A stretch of 64,000 nucleotides of DNA from Magicicada septendecula (lineage: Eukaryota > Arthropoda > Insecta > Hemiptera > Cicadidae). The notes beneath the pieces are model-generated. The model was not told the origin of the DNA. It did no database searches and worked only from the letters and a program-made list of their open reading frames with translations. This document shows, in pieces, positions 1-11,390 of this stretch. The translations under genes and the position numbers were made by a program. The stretch's first letter is position 1. Every line of letters begins with the position of its first letter. The DNA is taken from assembly GCA_034769895.1 (NCBI GenBank), contig CM068370.1, positions 41,273,344-41,337,343 on the forward strand. Reading direction: 5' to 3'.

Positions 1-84
1 ATTCACAAATATGAATATTATAAAACATTGCTGTTCACAAATTCTGACCAACGTTAATTAGATAAAAAGTGATTTAGATAGTTT

Positions 85-295
85 TGCACTAATGAAAGGA
101 TTAAAGAATTCAGAAGAAAATGGATTTAACACATCAATAGAACGGAAGAAAGTAGAATACAACCCGGATGGCGAAAGATTACAACCCTAGAGCCAGAAGA
201 AAAGTTGGTAGACCTAAGAAAAGGTGGACTGTGGATTAGGAACAGGCCGGTAAAGCCTAAAACCGTTAAGAAGGCGATGATGATGATGATCCTGT
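85..295 (+). mobile_element. Non-LTR retrotransposon 3' end fragment (LINE family A')
   Basis: The sequence parallels 13540-13760 on the same strand almost base for base. That copy encodes the extreme C-terminus of a LINE reverse-transcriptase protein, with the motif HIGRMEESRIPK followed by GRPKKR. This copy has lost the reading frame: the AGAATGGAAGAAAG region reads AGAACGGAAGAAAG and small indels follow. It ends in a short (GAT)n run near 275-290, the tail type expected for RTE-like LINEs. It is a 5'-truncated dead copy. The family name is my own label. Confidence 0.65.
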
Positions 296-299
296 AAAA

Positions 300-1076
300 A
301 GGCCGATCGGTTGACCCGATACTGAGTGACAGTGAGAGCGACTACGATTGAACACGGCAAATCGTCGTGAAGACGACCCAGCAACCGTGTCGTTTGAAGA
401 AGGTGTGGTGCAATATTCATTGTGAGCCGGCGATGTTTATCATTGAACGCAAAGGAACGTGAAAGTATGTACCAACAAAGTATGCGCAGCTTCCTATTCA
501 TTCTGCGAGTGAATTTCACAAAGTCAAACAACACAAACGAGATGTGAAAGCCGGTGACAGCGACGAAGACGTCAGACAGATCACTGTGACGACATTCAGC
601 GGAAGTGACTGTCCGTCATGAACGCGTTCGTCTCTATGACTTCGTCCATTGTTCTTGTCATTTACGCATTTCCTTGTGCTTCACACAGACCTGGACGCAA
701 TGCTCGTAGTGTATTCGCAGTCATGTGGGAATTTCTCGTCGTCTTTTGTTTGATCTCCGTTCGCGTGAATCTTCTTCACAAAAAAATGACGTGTAACATT
801 GTTAGTGTAATTTTTTCGCAGTCCGTATTTCAAAAGAGTTCGAGTTGTGTGAATCTTCTGTCATTACTTAATTAGCGCTCCTTGTTCGGCAGTTTTCTTT
901 TTTTACGCACGTGTTTTGTTGTAGACGACATTTGGTTATAACCTTGCATGCAGAGCTGTTGGCTGTTCAATAGAATTTATTTGAAGGAGGCGATCAAGTA
1001 CGTTAGCAGTGGACAAAGACTCACTTGAACGTATCACAGCCACGCTTAGGATCTGGGATTTGAAGAAATATTATAC
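300..1076. other. No recognisable gene
   Basis: Mixed-composition sequence with only short random open frames. I see no splice-bounded exon, transposon end or tandem repeat here. Confidence 0.4.
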
Positions 1077-1460
1077 TTGGAGAACATTTATAAAACAGTG
1101 TTTGAATCTGAAAAGAATCCACTAAGCCTACTCCAATCTATTTATGACAAAAACCTTCAAGCTATATTTGTGAACTTCTGTCTTGCCCGTAGGCTTTTCT
1201 GTACTATACCAGTTACAGTTTCGTCTGAAAGATCTTTCAATAGGTTACCGAATTCACTGAAAACTTGGCAGAGAAGCACTACCTCACAAGAAAGGTTTAA
1301 TAAATTGGCAAATTTTGCTATTGAAAATGAATTGGCTAACAGTGGTAATTTTTCAGATATTATTGACCAGTTTGCTAAAAAAAAAAAAAAAAAAAAAACT
1401 GCACTGCTTAAGCCACTTAAGAAGCAGGCCTCTCTCTTTCACTTTTACGATTGGTTATGA
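1077..1460 (+). pseudogene. hAT-type transposase C-terminal (dimerisation) remnant, ZMYM1-like
   Basis: The 127-codon frame contains the typical hAT C-terminal dimerisation block. The pattern LLQSIYDKNLQAIFVNFCLA is followed by PVTVSSERSFNRL, then LRST/QERF-like text (WQRSTTSQERFNKLA) and IENELANS..FSDIIDQFAKK. In ZMYM1-like hAT transposases this block lies at the extreme C-terminus and mediates dimerisation. Here the N-terminal zinc finger and the RNase-H-like catalytic core are missing. The frame runs into a pure A run (1377-1400), which encodes the terminal lysines and may be partly expanded. No terminal inverted repeats or 8-bp duplication were found around it. This is a relic and not a gene. 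The family call is secure; the exact subfamily is not. Confidence 0.75.
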
Positions 1461-1920
1461 TCTTAGACATATTATTGGTTTTTGTTTAATTTTATAACAA
1501 TTTTAGGCCTGTAAATTGATGTTAACTGAATACATTAGTGCAAGAGTAATCAATGGCAACAAATTTTATCACGCTTAAAACGTTTAGTTAACATTCAGTA
1601 GAACTCTTAATCGACAATCTAAACGTACTACTACTTGCTACCTCCTATTGCCACGCGACCCTTGTAGAGTTTTAGTCACACTGACTATGCCTTTCAATTT
1701 ATTTCTGTCCTATTATTTCACAGTTTTCTTATCTTATTACGTCTTCCAAGCTCTTTTTTTGTTTTCTGTTATGTAAAAGTTTTGTTCGCAATTTTGCTAG
1801 CGGAATTTTTCCTATGGGTTGGTTCAAATTCTTGTTATGTTTCTCATTTACTGGTCCTAAAACATGACCCAATCAACTCTAATCTTTATCATCATCTTCA
1901 GCAAGGGTTAAAATAAAAAT

Positions 1921-2868
1921 GGTTTATTGAAACGATTGAATGAGACGGCTATTAGGCCGTGGTCTAATGTTTGAAGAACCGAACGTTCGGCCTCACCAGC
2001 GGAGGCCATCTTCAGTGGTAAAGAATAACAGCGGATGTAAACACCTCAGTACAGAGGGCCAGTAGCGTGGCGTCCATGTAACCGCTGTTGCCGGCAGTAC
2101 TGGAAATAGGAGAAAATAATATTGATTATATCACAGAATGAATACTTTGGTTTTTGAATAATTTGAAATCCTAACAGTATTAGTACGGAAACTTGAAGAA
2201 AAGCCTACCATTGCTTTCGGACTGCTGAGCACTTACACCGTCTTTTGTTGCCGGCTCAGACATCGGCAATGTTTTACTGCGTACGGTCATTGACCTCGTA
2301 GTAGTTGTCACTGTACAAACTGTGGAGGGGGGATCACATTCGTACACCCAATATGTTGCCGCTTTATAAACCGGCAATACGCTCAGTTAGCAGCTATGTT
2401 CGTTTTCGGAACTGACGTGCAGTAGATACTGCGTACGTATTTGTGTGTACCTACGTTTAGTCATGTGTTTCTCTGTTTGTTTTTTTTTATTATTTTTAAT
2501 TCGATTATTGTGTTCTGATTTATTCTGCCTAAGTAAAATGAGAGTCGGATCCCGTTAAACCGCGATCCTCTTCTTCTCCCAGCGAATTATAAAAAATGCT
2601 CTAGAAAGAACACTTGGTACAAGAAAAAATGCGAATTAATTTTTAGGTTAAGTTGTAGGCCTATCACACCCGGCAACAGGTGTTATGTACCCACGGCACA
2701 CCACTGACAGAGGCAAACCATATTTTCGCTCATAGAATGGCTCATGGTCTCCGCTGGTGAGGCCGAAACGTTTGGTTCTTCAAACATGAGACTGCGGTCT
2801 AATAGACCGTCATTCAATCGTTTCAATAATATTAACACCGGCCGTAAAAGCATAAGGAATCAGTTAAA
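1921..2868. mobile_element. Hammerhead-like/foldback element inserted in a LINE tail
   Basis: Inverted arms at about 1925-2015 and 2740-2835 share ATTGAAACGATTGAATGA, a GGCCGTGGTCTA-like stretch and the hairpin GGCCTC..CACCAGCGGAGGCC. The left arm carries a minus-strand CTGAAGA (2009-2015) that faces a GAA-CGTTCGG variant. The right end carries GGCCGTAAAAGC, like other members of the family. The flanking LINE sequence is duplicated imperfectly: GTTAAAATAAAAATGGTTT before it and GTTAAAAAATAGTTT after it. The interior (2040-2670) is homologous to 17010-17660. Confidence 0.6.
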
Positions 2869-2878
2869 AAATAGTTTG

Positions 2879-3511
2879 TTCCGGTCCCAAGGAGACACAC
2901 TAGATGTGGTCACTCCGGTCCCAAGGAGACAGACTAGATCTGGTCACTCCGGTCCCAAGGAGACACACTAGATCTGGTCACTCAAACGCTTTCTCGGACA
3001 CCCCACACCTCTCCCTCCTTTCGGCTTATTGTTTGAGGATGCGGTAGGCACCTGTTCATTTAAGATGTTCCAACCATTTTAGCCGATCAAGCATACTCTC
3101 ATAATTATCTGGTCACTCCGGTCCCAAGGAGACACACTAGATCTGGTCACTCCGGTCCCAAGGAGACACAGTAGATCTGGTCACTCAAACGCTTTCTCGG
3201 ACACCCCACACCTCTCCCTCCTTTCGGCTTATTGTTTGAGGATGCGGTAGGCACCTGTTCATTTAAGATGTTCCAACCATTTTAGCCGATCAAGCATACT
3301 CTCATAATTATCTGGTCACTCCAGTCCCAAGGAGACACACTAGATCTGGTCACTCCGGTCCCAAGGAGACACAGTAGATCTGGTCACTCAAACGCTTTCT
3401 CGGACACCCCACACCTCTCCCTCCTTTCGGCTTATTGTTTGAGGATGCGGTAGGCATCTGTTCATTTAAGATGTTCCCACCATTTTAGCCGATCAAGCAT
3501 ACTCTCATAAT
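2879..3511. repeat. 203-bp tandem array (3 units) with a nested 34-bp subrepeat
   Basis: The anchor CTCAAACGCTTTCTCGG recurs at 2981, 3184 and 3387, exactly 203 bp apart. Within each unit the segment CTCCGGTCCCAAGGAGACAC..TAGATCTGGTCA repeats with a 34-bp period: three copies in the first unit and two in each later unit. The unit derives from the 3' end of LINE family A, as the side-by-side match with 10195-10385 shows. Confidence 0.9.
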
Positions 3512-3756
3512 TTTTTTTCAGGGAAGGGTTTGTGAGGATCGGTCAAAAATATAACACAAATTTTAACTTATTTGTGTCGACGTTTCGACAATGTTTATTG
3601 TCATCATCAGCACAATTGTTGCTGACGCCAAACACACAACTGTGAGCGACGTTCGGTCAAAAATATAACACACATTTTAACTTATTTGTGTCGAGTTTCC
3701 TGAAAAACACTTCAGCGAAAAAATTCATTGATTGACGGTCACTATGAATTTAAAGA
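3512..3756 (-). mobile_element. Small retroposed insert with a hammerhead-like motif and a 13-bp target duplication
   Basis: The insert splits the LINE remnant and is flanked by direct repeats ATACTCTCATAAT at 3499-3511 and 3757-3769. It begins with a T8 run, so the element is probably minus-strand with a poly-A tail. Inside, a 40-bp segment (GGTCAAAAATATAACACA...) occurs twice, at about 3540 and 3653. The minus strand reads CTGATGA, T, GACAAT-AAAC-ATTGTC, GAAACGTC (3579-3610). Confidence 0.65.
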
Positions 3757-3984
3757 TACTCTCATAATATTCAGCTTTTGCCGTACATCGACATTTATTT
3801 TGCGACCTTGTGAAGAGTATATCCTACCACGTGCCTGAGAAATCTCATTTCTCGTGTTAATGAATAGTGTAGGCCTACAACAATTAATAACAAATATACA
3901 TTTACAGTTAATCTAAAAATCCGTGTGTCTACAATACCTTGCATGTCCCACTGTGTAGAACACATCAGTCATAAAATTTTGTTT

Positions 3985-4085
<101 letters not shown>

Positions 4086-4554
4086 TTATTAAGTGAAATG
4101 ATGTACATAAACCCCTGCTAGTGTCAGTATAGATCCCTTGACACTAACAACACTCTGACACTAACAGCTGACTTCACATCTATTCCAGCTGACTTTAGGT
4201 CATGTGTTAGGCTCATCCTATAATTGGTGTAACTTGTCGCGGACTTATTACCGTATGTTTAGTTGATTCATTAATCGTGTTTTCTTGTCATCCTCTTTAA
4301 TCCTGTCAAATGTAATACATTACCTTAACTTGACAGTACGGAACGCGACGTTTTAAGAAGACATTTAAATTCCCTTGAAAAGATAGTTTTGATTTTAAAT
4401 TTTAGGGCGGAATTGTTAATACTGTACAGCGACATTCGCTCCAATGACGTTCAAAATTTTCTTTTTGTGAAATCCCAAACCGTCTGCATTAATCGAACGA
4501 ACCTTGGCACCAAGTTTGCCAGTGAAGTAAAGAATATTTATCATCGTGATAGTA

Positions 4555-4990
4555 TTTTATTACTTCCATGTTCCGTAAGGAAATGGAAGTATGGTGATAG
4601 CGAAAAAAATCGTGTTCGAGATAAGGGCAGATTCTGATTGTACTACCCTCAAAACGTGAAGAAAATTCATTTTCCGAAATGTGTCTGTGTGTAGAATTTT
4701 TTTCTATGGCGAACGATAACTGCCGCAAATTCAAACAGAATCAAATAATTTTTTGCACGTGTACCCGATTTGTAGAGGACTTAAGGCCCATTGATTTTGG
4801 TGAGATCGGTTACGGGGAAGGGGTAGTTTATCTGCAACGTTTTACGTCTTAACAAGAGTAAAGTACTTAATTTTGATAAATAAAGTATCCTGAAAAGAAA
4901 GTCATAATAATCCACTGTAGAAAGGTAGATAAAATATCTATAAATGAAAAGGGTATTTGTGGGGGGAGGGAGTAATTTTTGTATTTATGT
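4555..4990 (+). repeat. Dispersed repeat, copy 1 (see 25845-26290)
   Basis: About 435 bp in the same orientation and closely similar to 25845-26290. It starts with a palindromic head (ACTTCCATGTTCCGTAAGG, then AAATGGAAGT). Shared landmarks include ATGGCGAACGATAACTGCCGC and TTAACAAGAGTAAAGTACTT. No coding frame is conserved between the copies and no terminal inverted repeat was identified. The family is not recognised. Confidence 0.75.
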
Positions 4991-6640
4991 TATAAATTTA
5001 TTCGACCAAAAACTTGAAAATTGCAATAAAACAACAATTGATATCGTTCTATGTTATGTAACCATGGATACGTAAACAAAATTTTCGTTTTCAGAAATTC
5101 ACAGATAACAATTCGTTTTCTTTCGCGTTGTTAAATAAAAGATAATTTAATCAAATTAATTCTTTATTTTTAAAATATTAAGACTTGGTACAATTCGTAT
5201 TGTGATTACCTTTCTCAGAGTTTTTACCAAAAGCATGCTGATATATTTGGTTCCGTTCTGAGTGTAGGCCTGACAAGTGGGCCAATTATCGCTGACAAAG
5301 CTGTCCAAATCTTTTTGGGTTTGTTTCTTACTCCCTCACTAATTCGTCACCCCTTCGGTCGCATAGATGACGAATTAGTGAGGCTCCACTGTAGTGTCTC
5401 TCAGCTTCATTTATAAATATTAAGTGCATCTCAAACTTCTGCATTGCACGTCACTATTTGGCTTTAAGGTTTGACGCTTTTGCACAGATTGGAAGAGTTT
5501 TATTCAAGTCAGTCTTAGTGCCATGTCCCTTTGGTCTAATAATTGGGTGACTTCAGCTTTTTCATGGTTTTCATAGTCTTTCTTTATGTTTTCTTTGTTT
5601 TCGTCAGTCATGAACCCTGTTTTCAAATCCTTGTCAGGGTCGCCGTTTCCCGTGCATAATTGATGTTTCCTAATACTTTATTTTGAAAACGTTAGATAAT
5701 ATTACAGTTGCACTTTTTGGTGTAACAACAAAACAGGAAACATACGTTAGTACGAGCCTGTAAATTGTTTTTCATGAATATTAATTGAAGTTGATATAGT
5801 GGAAGTCCTTTTCGCCAACCAATATAATTCTTTTATATTTAATTCCCATTTCGCTTTATTTTCCATAAGTTTAGTATTCTTTGTCATTCCAAGATATTCT
5901 AATCTGTTGTTTATAACTAATGGTATATATTTAATCTTTATTAATGAAATTATTATGAATAGAATTTCATTAATTGGACAGTGGATACAAACGTAAATTG
6001 GTTATGTCTTGACCTAGATTGTGTCGTGAAATGTTTTCTTAGGGTTTATATAATTTTACTAGGTAGGATGCCATTCTTGTTTAATCTGTGATTATAACGT
6101 TTATTTGATACCAACATTTGAGACTGCTGATCTGATTTGCAAAAATAAGGTGGGCCGTACAAGATCTGGTTACCGATGACGTATTTGTGGTCCTTGAAAC
6201 CGGGTTCATAATTAGCATTCCGATTTACATTAAGCCGAGGGTTCGTTTGTAACAGAGAACTTAATCATGGAAATGAAATGATACAATCATAAGATATACG
6301 AAGTGAAGCGAATGAGAGGAATTGTTTCGGGCAACCACAGGTTGGAAATATAAAAGTATACGTAGAGAGAAGCCTGTGTATGTGATAAAGAAGGAAAACA
6401 GTGGCAGACACTGAAGAGAAAAGCAGAAAGAGAAAGAAAGAGAGAGAGAGAGATAGAGACCACAGATAAATACACAATACATATAAGAGACTTTATATAT
6501 TACCCAACACTTATATGCTTTTACCCAACCATAAAAAACTTTCCAATTTGTAAAGTGTAAAAGATGTCCACACAAAATTTACAACCCAAAATACAAGGTA
6601 GCTCAGAGAAATGAGAAATTTTGGAATATTAGTATTGTTA
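4991..6640. other. AT-rich sequence without a recognisable gene
   Basis: No conserved protein, splice-bounded exon or transposon end is evident. A short GA-rich tract lies at about 6425-6457 and accounts for the overlapping open frames on the minus strand. Confidence 0.4.
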
Positions 6641-6649
6641 TAAAAATAC

Positions 6650-7262
6650 ATACATATCCGGCACTACAATCCAGGCACCTCCCTAATGATCTGCCTCCAG
6701 ATAGTCCGATCGTGTGCCCTGGTCTTCCACGAGCCGACACCCCATCCTAGTCAGGTCTTCTTCCATGTTGTCTTGCAATCGTTTTCTTGGCCTGCCTCGT
6801 TTTCTGCACCCACCTATATGCCCATTCATTATCCTTTTGGGGAGTCCTTGGTTCTCCATTCCTTCTACATGCCCGATCCAGCTGATTTTTCTGGACTTTA
6901 TAAATCGGACGATATCTCCCTGTTTTAGAATGGAGTCTATTTATTGATTAGATCTGATCCTCCATTCTCCATTACAACATACTGGTCTGAAGACTCTTCT
7001 AATAACTTTCCTTTCAAAAGCCCTCAGAGCCTTCTAATCCACTGCTCTTAATGTCCAGTCGTTTATAGTCAGGTTTATTGGGGTTCTCCTTGCCTGCAAC
7101 GTGGATAATTTCATATATTTCGTTTTGCTTGCATTTACTTTAAGACCCATTTTCTTCCTTTCCTCTCAAGTTCTCCAAAAACGTCTTCCAGTATCAGGAC
7201 ATTTCTCCTAATAAGTGCATGTCATCCGAATATGCCAAGTTTCGTCTTGTCCTGTTGATGAG
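6650..7262 (-). pseudogene. LINE reverse transcriptase C-terminal half, broken (family C)
   Basis: Translated on the minus strand with shifts between frames, the order is LAYSDDMHLL (an altered [FY]ADD catalytic box, near 7230), a GLKVNASKTKYMKL thumb-like segment, an ERKVIRR-FRPV block, then WIGHVEGMENQGLPKRIM followed by CRKRGRPRKRL (6790-6900). This is the usual order at the end of a LINE pol protein. Several stops and shifts make it inactive, and the 5' part is absent. The 3' boundary is near 6650. Confidence 0.75.
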
Positions 7263-8856
7263 CTATGAATCTAATATGTGATTATAAGTTCAATCATGGA
7301 TTTTTGTAGTAGAAACTGTGCTATTTTAGACAAAAGTATCATAGGTTTAATTCTTGAAGACGACTTCTTGCAGGCAATCTCTACCACTATGCAGACAATC
7401 ATTCGGCCTCTTAATGGCAGTTTCCATTGTTCGAATAACATTCAAGAAAAATATTGGCGTCATTTTTCTCTAATCTTGGCTAGCAGTTCTTCTATGATAG
7501 ACGGTCGATAGCAGAACACCTAGCTTTTAAGGTAACCCCACAAGAAGAAATTGCACGCTGGCTGACATATTAGGGGGTCTTGGAGGCCGTGAAATGATCT
7601 CGTTACTTGAAATTAAATGAATGCAAAACAATTGCCGCACAGCTGCCATCGTACCGTGTGTGGCGTTGATCCGTTTTTAGTCATTTCTGAAAATTTCTAT
7701 ATTTGTCTATAATTTTGCGCAGCAAAATTTTCCAGCATGGCGACGCACGCTAGCCGAAGTGACAGTAGCCACAAAACCTTTCTCATTGTCTTCTTCTTCT
7801 CTTAATATAATGTCTATATTTTGTATTACCATGTCTGTGTGGCCAACCTCAACTAACCCGCTTTTAACAAAAACGTTTCCGTCTCAGCCAGAGGCGGTTA
7901 TATTTAATTATAAACAGCTATGTTTAAACTGTCCGACTCAGTCACCGTCCGCCTCAGGCACGTCAGCCTTGGCCACGACCTCCTAAATGATTAAGAGACA
8001 GACAGAAGTGAGTGACAAACGAGTATTCTGCCTATCGTTTTATTCCAGACGCACCGGAATAGGTTTCCGATGTTTATTTGTTTAAAGCGACTTTCATTTC
8101 AATGTCACAAGGTGCAAGAGATTACTCTTCGTGTGCTACATGATATGCTGACGTCATTACTGTAATAAATGACCGAGTAGGATCATACCGACAGGTCACA
8201 ATGAACTGTGTATATCTACGTATAGAAATAATTATATGTAAATGCTTGTGTGAGTGTTGTTTTGAAGTTAAGTATCATCGTTACATTAAGGTTGTTAGTT
8301 AATATTAGTCAAAAAATAAAATAAATTTTACGTTTATTTACGCAATCTGTTAATACATAACAAGAAGCATAATTGTTCACAGTATACATGGTGTAAAGAG
8401 AATTAGTCCATTGACTAGTCTTCTGTATTAGTATTTAAAAATAACATATTATGTGCAATACATTTAGAATTTTAAAGTCTAAGTAAGTCCAGCGAAAAAG
8501 TTAATATTAATCGTCTTGTCTGCAGGCTGTTGTCTACTAGATTTATGACTAGAGGATTTGTGTGCTCTTCAAGTCGTTTCACATACCTTTCGCAGAACAT
8601 CGCTACGGTTTCACTGACCGAGGGCAAATAAAAATAAATGCGATGGTGTTTATGTTTATTTTGGTTTATCGGTGTTATGACGATGGACCATTGTTGGAAC
8701 TGTTTTTGTGTGAATCTCTTTTGATTGATTGCCATTAATCTTGACAAATCATGATGTGGTATATGTTATTATTACTGGCTAAGATTATGGCGTATCAAAA
8801 ATACGACGGTATAAAAATTCTTTAATATCTGTAAGAGATGGGCGATTTCTTACTGG
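7263..8856. other. No recognisable gene
   Basis: Open frames of up to 91 codons are present (for example 8472-8747 on the minus strand) but none resembles a family I know and none is flanked by credible splice sites. Confidence 0.35.
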
Positions 8857-9032
8857 TAAATCCTCTATCCGGACTTCTTTGATCGTAATACTTTTGTCGA
8901 GGTCCCTGGAATCTGGGATCGTCCTCAATCGCCGCTCACAGCTTCTGAAGGCGATCATAGATGCCAGGGATCGAAATGTCAAGCGACAAAAATATTACAA
9001 TGGAAGCAGTCCGGATAGAGGATTTACCTGAT
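8857..9032. repeat. Short inverted repeat (hairpin)
   Basis: GGTAAATCCTCTATCCGGAC at 8857-8876 is repeated inverted at about 9010-9029. The pairing continues inward through TAATACTTTTGTCG and, past a short unpaired stretch, through a TCCCTGG/CCAGGGA pair. It looks like a small foldback/MITE-type unit and encodes nothing. Confidence 0.7.
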
Positions 9033-9321
9033 ATAAAGATTGTTCAGGTAAGTAGCCTGTGAGTTCATTGTCTAAACAAATATTGAAGAAAGACTGTCTA
9101 GCCGATATCTTTTAAAGAACAGATCCAAAAATATGTCGCAGAAACAAAAACGAAGATTAAAACAAAGGTTTTTTAAAAAATGTACAAACACTTGGTAAAA
9201 TTCTAAGGCCTGTTCTAAGGCTTTCACGGCCGGTGTCAGTTGTAGGCCTATTAGAAGAGTTTACCTGGCTGTTTGGCCGTGGTCTACGGTTTAAAGACAA
9301 CCAAAACAAAGACAAATTTTC

Positions 9322-9977
9322 ATCACATTTATTCAGAATTTAATCTTCGTTATTGATTTACGACTCGTAGGGCACTTGGTGAAACATATTCACAAAGGGT
9401 TAAAAAAAAATATATATACAAACACTTGGTAAGTTCACAGTTTATTATTTACCTCTGACAGCTGTTTCAGCTTATTAAGCAATTCTCAAAGAGATCAAGT
9501 AACAACTAAACAAAGAATCTAATGGTGGTGAACATGTGCTTAGCGTGTGTATCCGGACATGTGTGTGGTGTGTGTTCGAAGGAGGAGGGGTGGAGGAACT
9601 AGTAAGGGAAGGTCAAGTGTTTGTAAAATTAAGTATAATCGGAAGGCAAAATATAAACACTTGACCTATAGTTATAGTTTTTATAAACACTCGATCTTCC
9701 CTTACTAGTTCCTCCACCCCCTCCATCATACACACCCCACACGCGTCCGGATACACACCCTAAACACATGTTCACCACCCTTACATTCTTTGTTTAGATG
9801 TTCCTTGATCTCTTTGAGAATTGCTTAATAAGCTGAAACAGCTGTCAGAGGTAAATAATAAACTGTGAAACTTACCAAGTGTTTGAATATTTTTTAAAAA
9901 CTTTTGTATTAATATGTTTCACCAAGTGCCCAACGAGTACCAATCAATAACGAAGATTAAATTCTGAATAACATGAT
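9322..9977. mobile_element. Foldback element: 655-bp near-palindrome
   Basis: Two arms of about 310 bp, 9322-9643 and 9666-9977, are inverted copies around a spacer of about 20 bp. Landmarks in order from the outside are ATTCAGAATTTAATCTTCG, GGGCACTTGGTGAAACATAT, ACACTTGGTAAG, AGCTGTTTCAGCTTATTAAG, the TCCGGA-containing block, and CTAGTAAGGGAAG. The arms differ by scattered substitutions and small indels. No transposase is encoded. Just upstream, at 9215-9230, lies the GGCTTTCACGGCCGG terminus seen on the hammerhead-like elements. Confidence 0.85.
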
Positions 9978-10156
9978 GATAATTTAGAAATAAACAGACT
10001 ATAGTTTTGTAATTTAGTTTAAAAACATTCCGGAGAATTAAGGCAACATTTAATTAGAGACACTGTTTTATCGGGCAAAATCGTCTCATTGTCTTTTGAC
10101 TGAAACAATCGTCCATGCTGCCGATACTGTGTAAGTAACAAATGTACTAAATTAAT

Positions 10157-10697
10157 TCATCATCATCTTCAACGATTAAACCAAGGATGGTTTGTTCCGG
10201 TCTCAAATAGGCAAAGATTAGAGCTGGTCACTCCAGCGCTTCCTCGGACGTCCCACACCTCTCCGTCCCCTCGGCTTATAGTTCCATAGTTGTTTGGGGA
10301 TGCGGCAGTCATCCATTCGGCAAAGATGTTCCCACCAACTCAGTCGATACTGGGCGATCCTGTCGAGTATACTCATAATATTCAGTTCCTGTCGTATATC
10401 CGTGTTTCTTCTATGATCATGGTGAGTATACCCTGCCACGTGCCTGAGAAATCTCATTTCAGCCGCTTGGATGCGACTGGCCTGACCTTTTGTTAAAGTC
10501 CAATTCTCTGACCCATAAATAAGTGTAGGAAGAGCCATCACCTTGTAGAATTTTAGGCGTGTTCCCTTACTTGCTGACTTTAGGGTTCGCCTAATGGTTC
10601 CGCACATAAGATTGAACTTATGCAACTTATTCACAACGTCGTTGCTTGTATTATAAGACACACTGTAGCCAAGGTATTCAAAATTGCTAACTTGTTC
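10157..10697 (-). pseudogene. LINE family A reverse-transcriptase C-terminus and 3' end
   Basis: The minus-strand frame at 10218-10709 encodes the post-RT part of a LINE pol protein. In order it has LEQVSNFEYLGYSVSYN, a KFNLMCGTIRRTLK segment, LPTLIYGSENWTLTKGQ, RIQAAEMRFLRHVAGYT, a RQELNIMSILDRIAQYR segment, and HLCRMDDCRIPKQLW followed by GRRGVGRPRKRW. This 163-codon stretch is intact, and the 3' UTR ends in a short (GAT)n tail at about 10147-10157. The catalytic domain is not in this piece; it continues, after an interruption, at 11391-11815. Similar copies occur at 15648-16190, 28125-28690 and 38010-38575. Confidence 0.85.
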
Positions 10698-11390
10698 GAG
10701 GAATGACAATGATAACTAAATTTAACGTTGAATTTGGCAACCCTGCTATGGTGTAAGTCGTCTCCACAACTTAACGGTCGTCAGAGTTGTCTTTACCAGG
10801 GGCGAATCCCACAAGCAATTTGGGAGGGGGGAGGGAGTATATAAAAAGTTGGATCGTTCTTTAATGGTACAGTGTACACGATAGGAATGAGTGCAGATAA
10901 AAATACAGCGTGTTATTATCAACACAGTAAATTTATTAACATACACGCATAAAACCATATCTGTGTTTGTCCGTTCATTGATCTTTTAATAACATTTACT
11001 TACAGTTTAAAGTACACACTAGTCAATTAAGTTATGTATCAAACAAAAATTGACATGGTGGTAAGGTACAGTTACAATTTAAAGTAATTTTAGGGAAAAA
11101 CTATGAACCTGCATGACGTGATATGAATGTTGTATCATATTCACGATCACAAAACCTTTCAGCAACGACCAAAATCAGACCTTTGAACAAAATCAGAAAA
11201 CGAAGAAAAATATTTCGTCTGATGTAACTATTTGGGGGGGGGATTTCCCCCATTTCCCCCTACTCACCCCGTGGAGCCGCACCTGGTCTTCAAACCTTTC
11301 GTTCAAACAACAAATTACGTAACAATTACAGTTACAATTAAATTACAATTTTTATTTTTCGATCGAAACCTAAAAAATTATTAAACGAAT
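10698..11390 (-). repeat. Head of a composite repeat, carrying a hAT insertion
   Basis: This segment is unrelated to the LINE but is joined to it at the same position (…ACTTGTTC.AGGAATGACAATG) here and at about 16185. It ends at the same base (TTATTAAACGA) in both copies. It encloses the hAT element at 10797-11285. A 151-bp LINE segment is present on both sides of it (10547-10697 and 11391-11542). Confidence 0.8.
10797..11285. mobile_element. Non-autonomous hAT element, copy 1
   Basis: The termini are CAGGGGCGAATCCC and, inverted, CAGGTGCGGCTCCA. The flanking 8-mers GTCTTTAC and GTCTTCAA agree at 6 of 8 bases, consistent with an aged hAT target duplication. The interior is G-rich at one end and has no transposase. 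The same insertion, with the same flanks, is present at 16281-16755. Confidence 0.65.

Larger units (their letters stand above)
1885..3865 (-). mobile_element. LINE family A 3' region, interrupted and partly tandemly amplified
   Basis: Read on the minus strand, pieces at 1885-1922, 2869-3511 and 3757-3865 match successive parts of the LINE 3' end seen intact at 10157-10500. The shared landmarks are the (ATC)n tail, GGTTTGTTCCGGTC, the GGTCACTCCAGCGCT block, and CCACGTGCCTGAGAAATCTC. Between them lie a hammerhead-like element (about 1921-2868), a 203-bp tandem triplication and a retroposed insert (3512-3756). No open reading frame survives. Confidence 0.7.
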
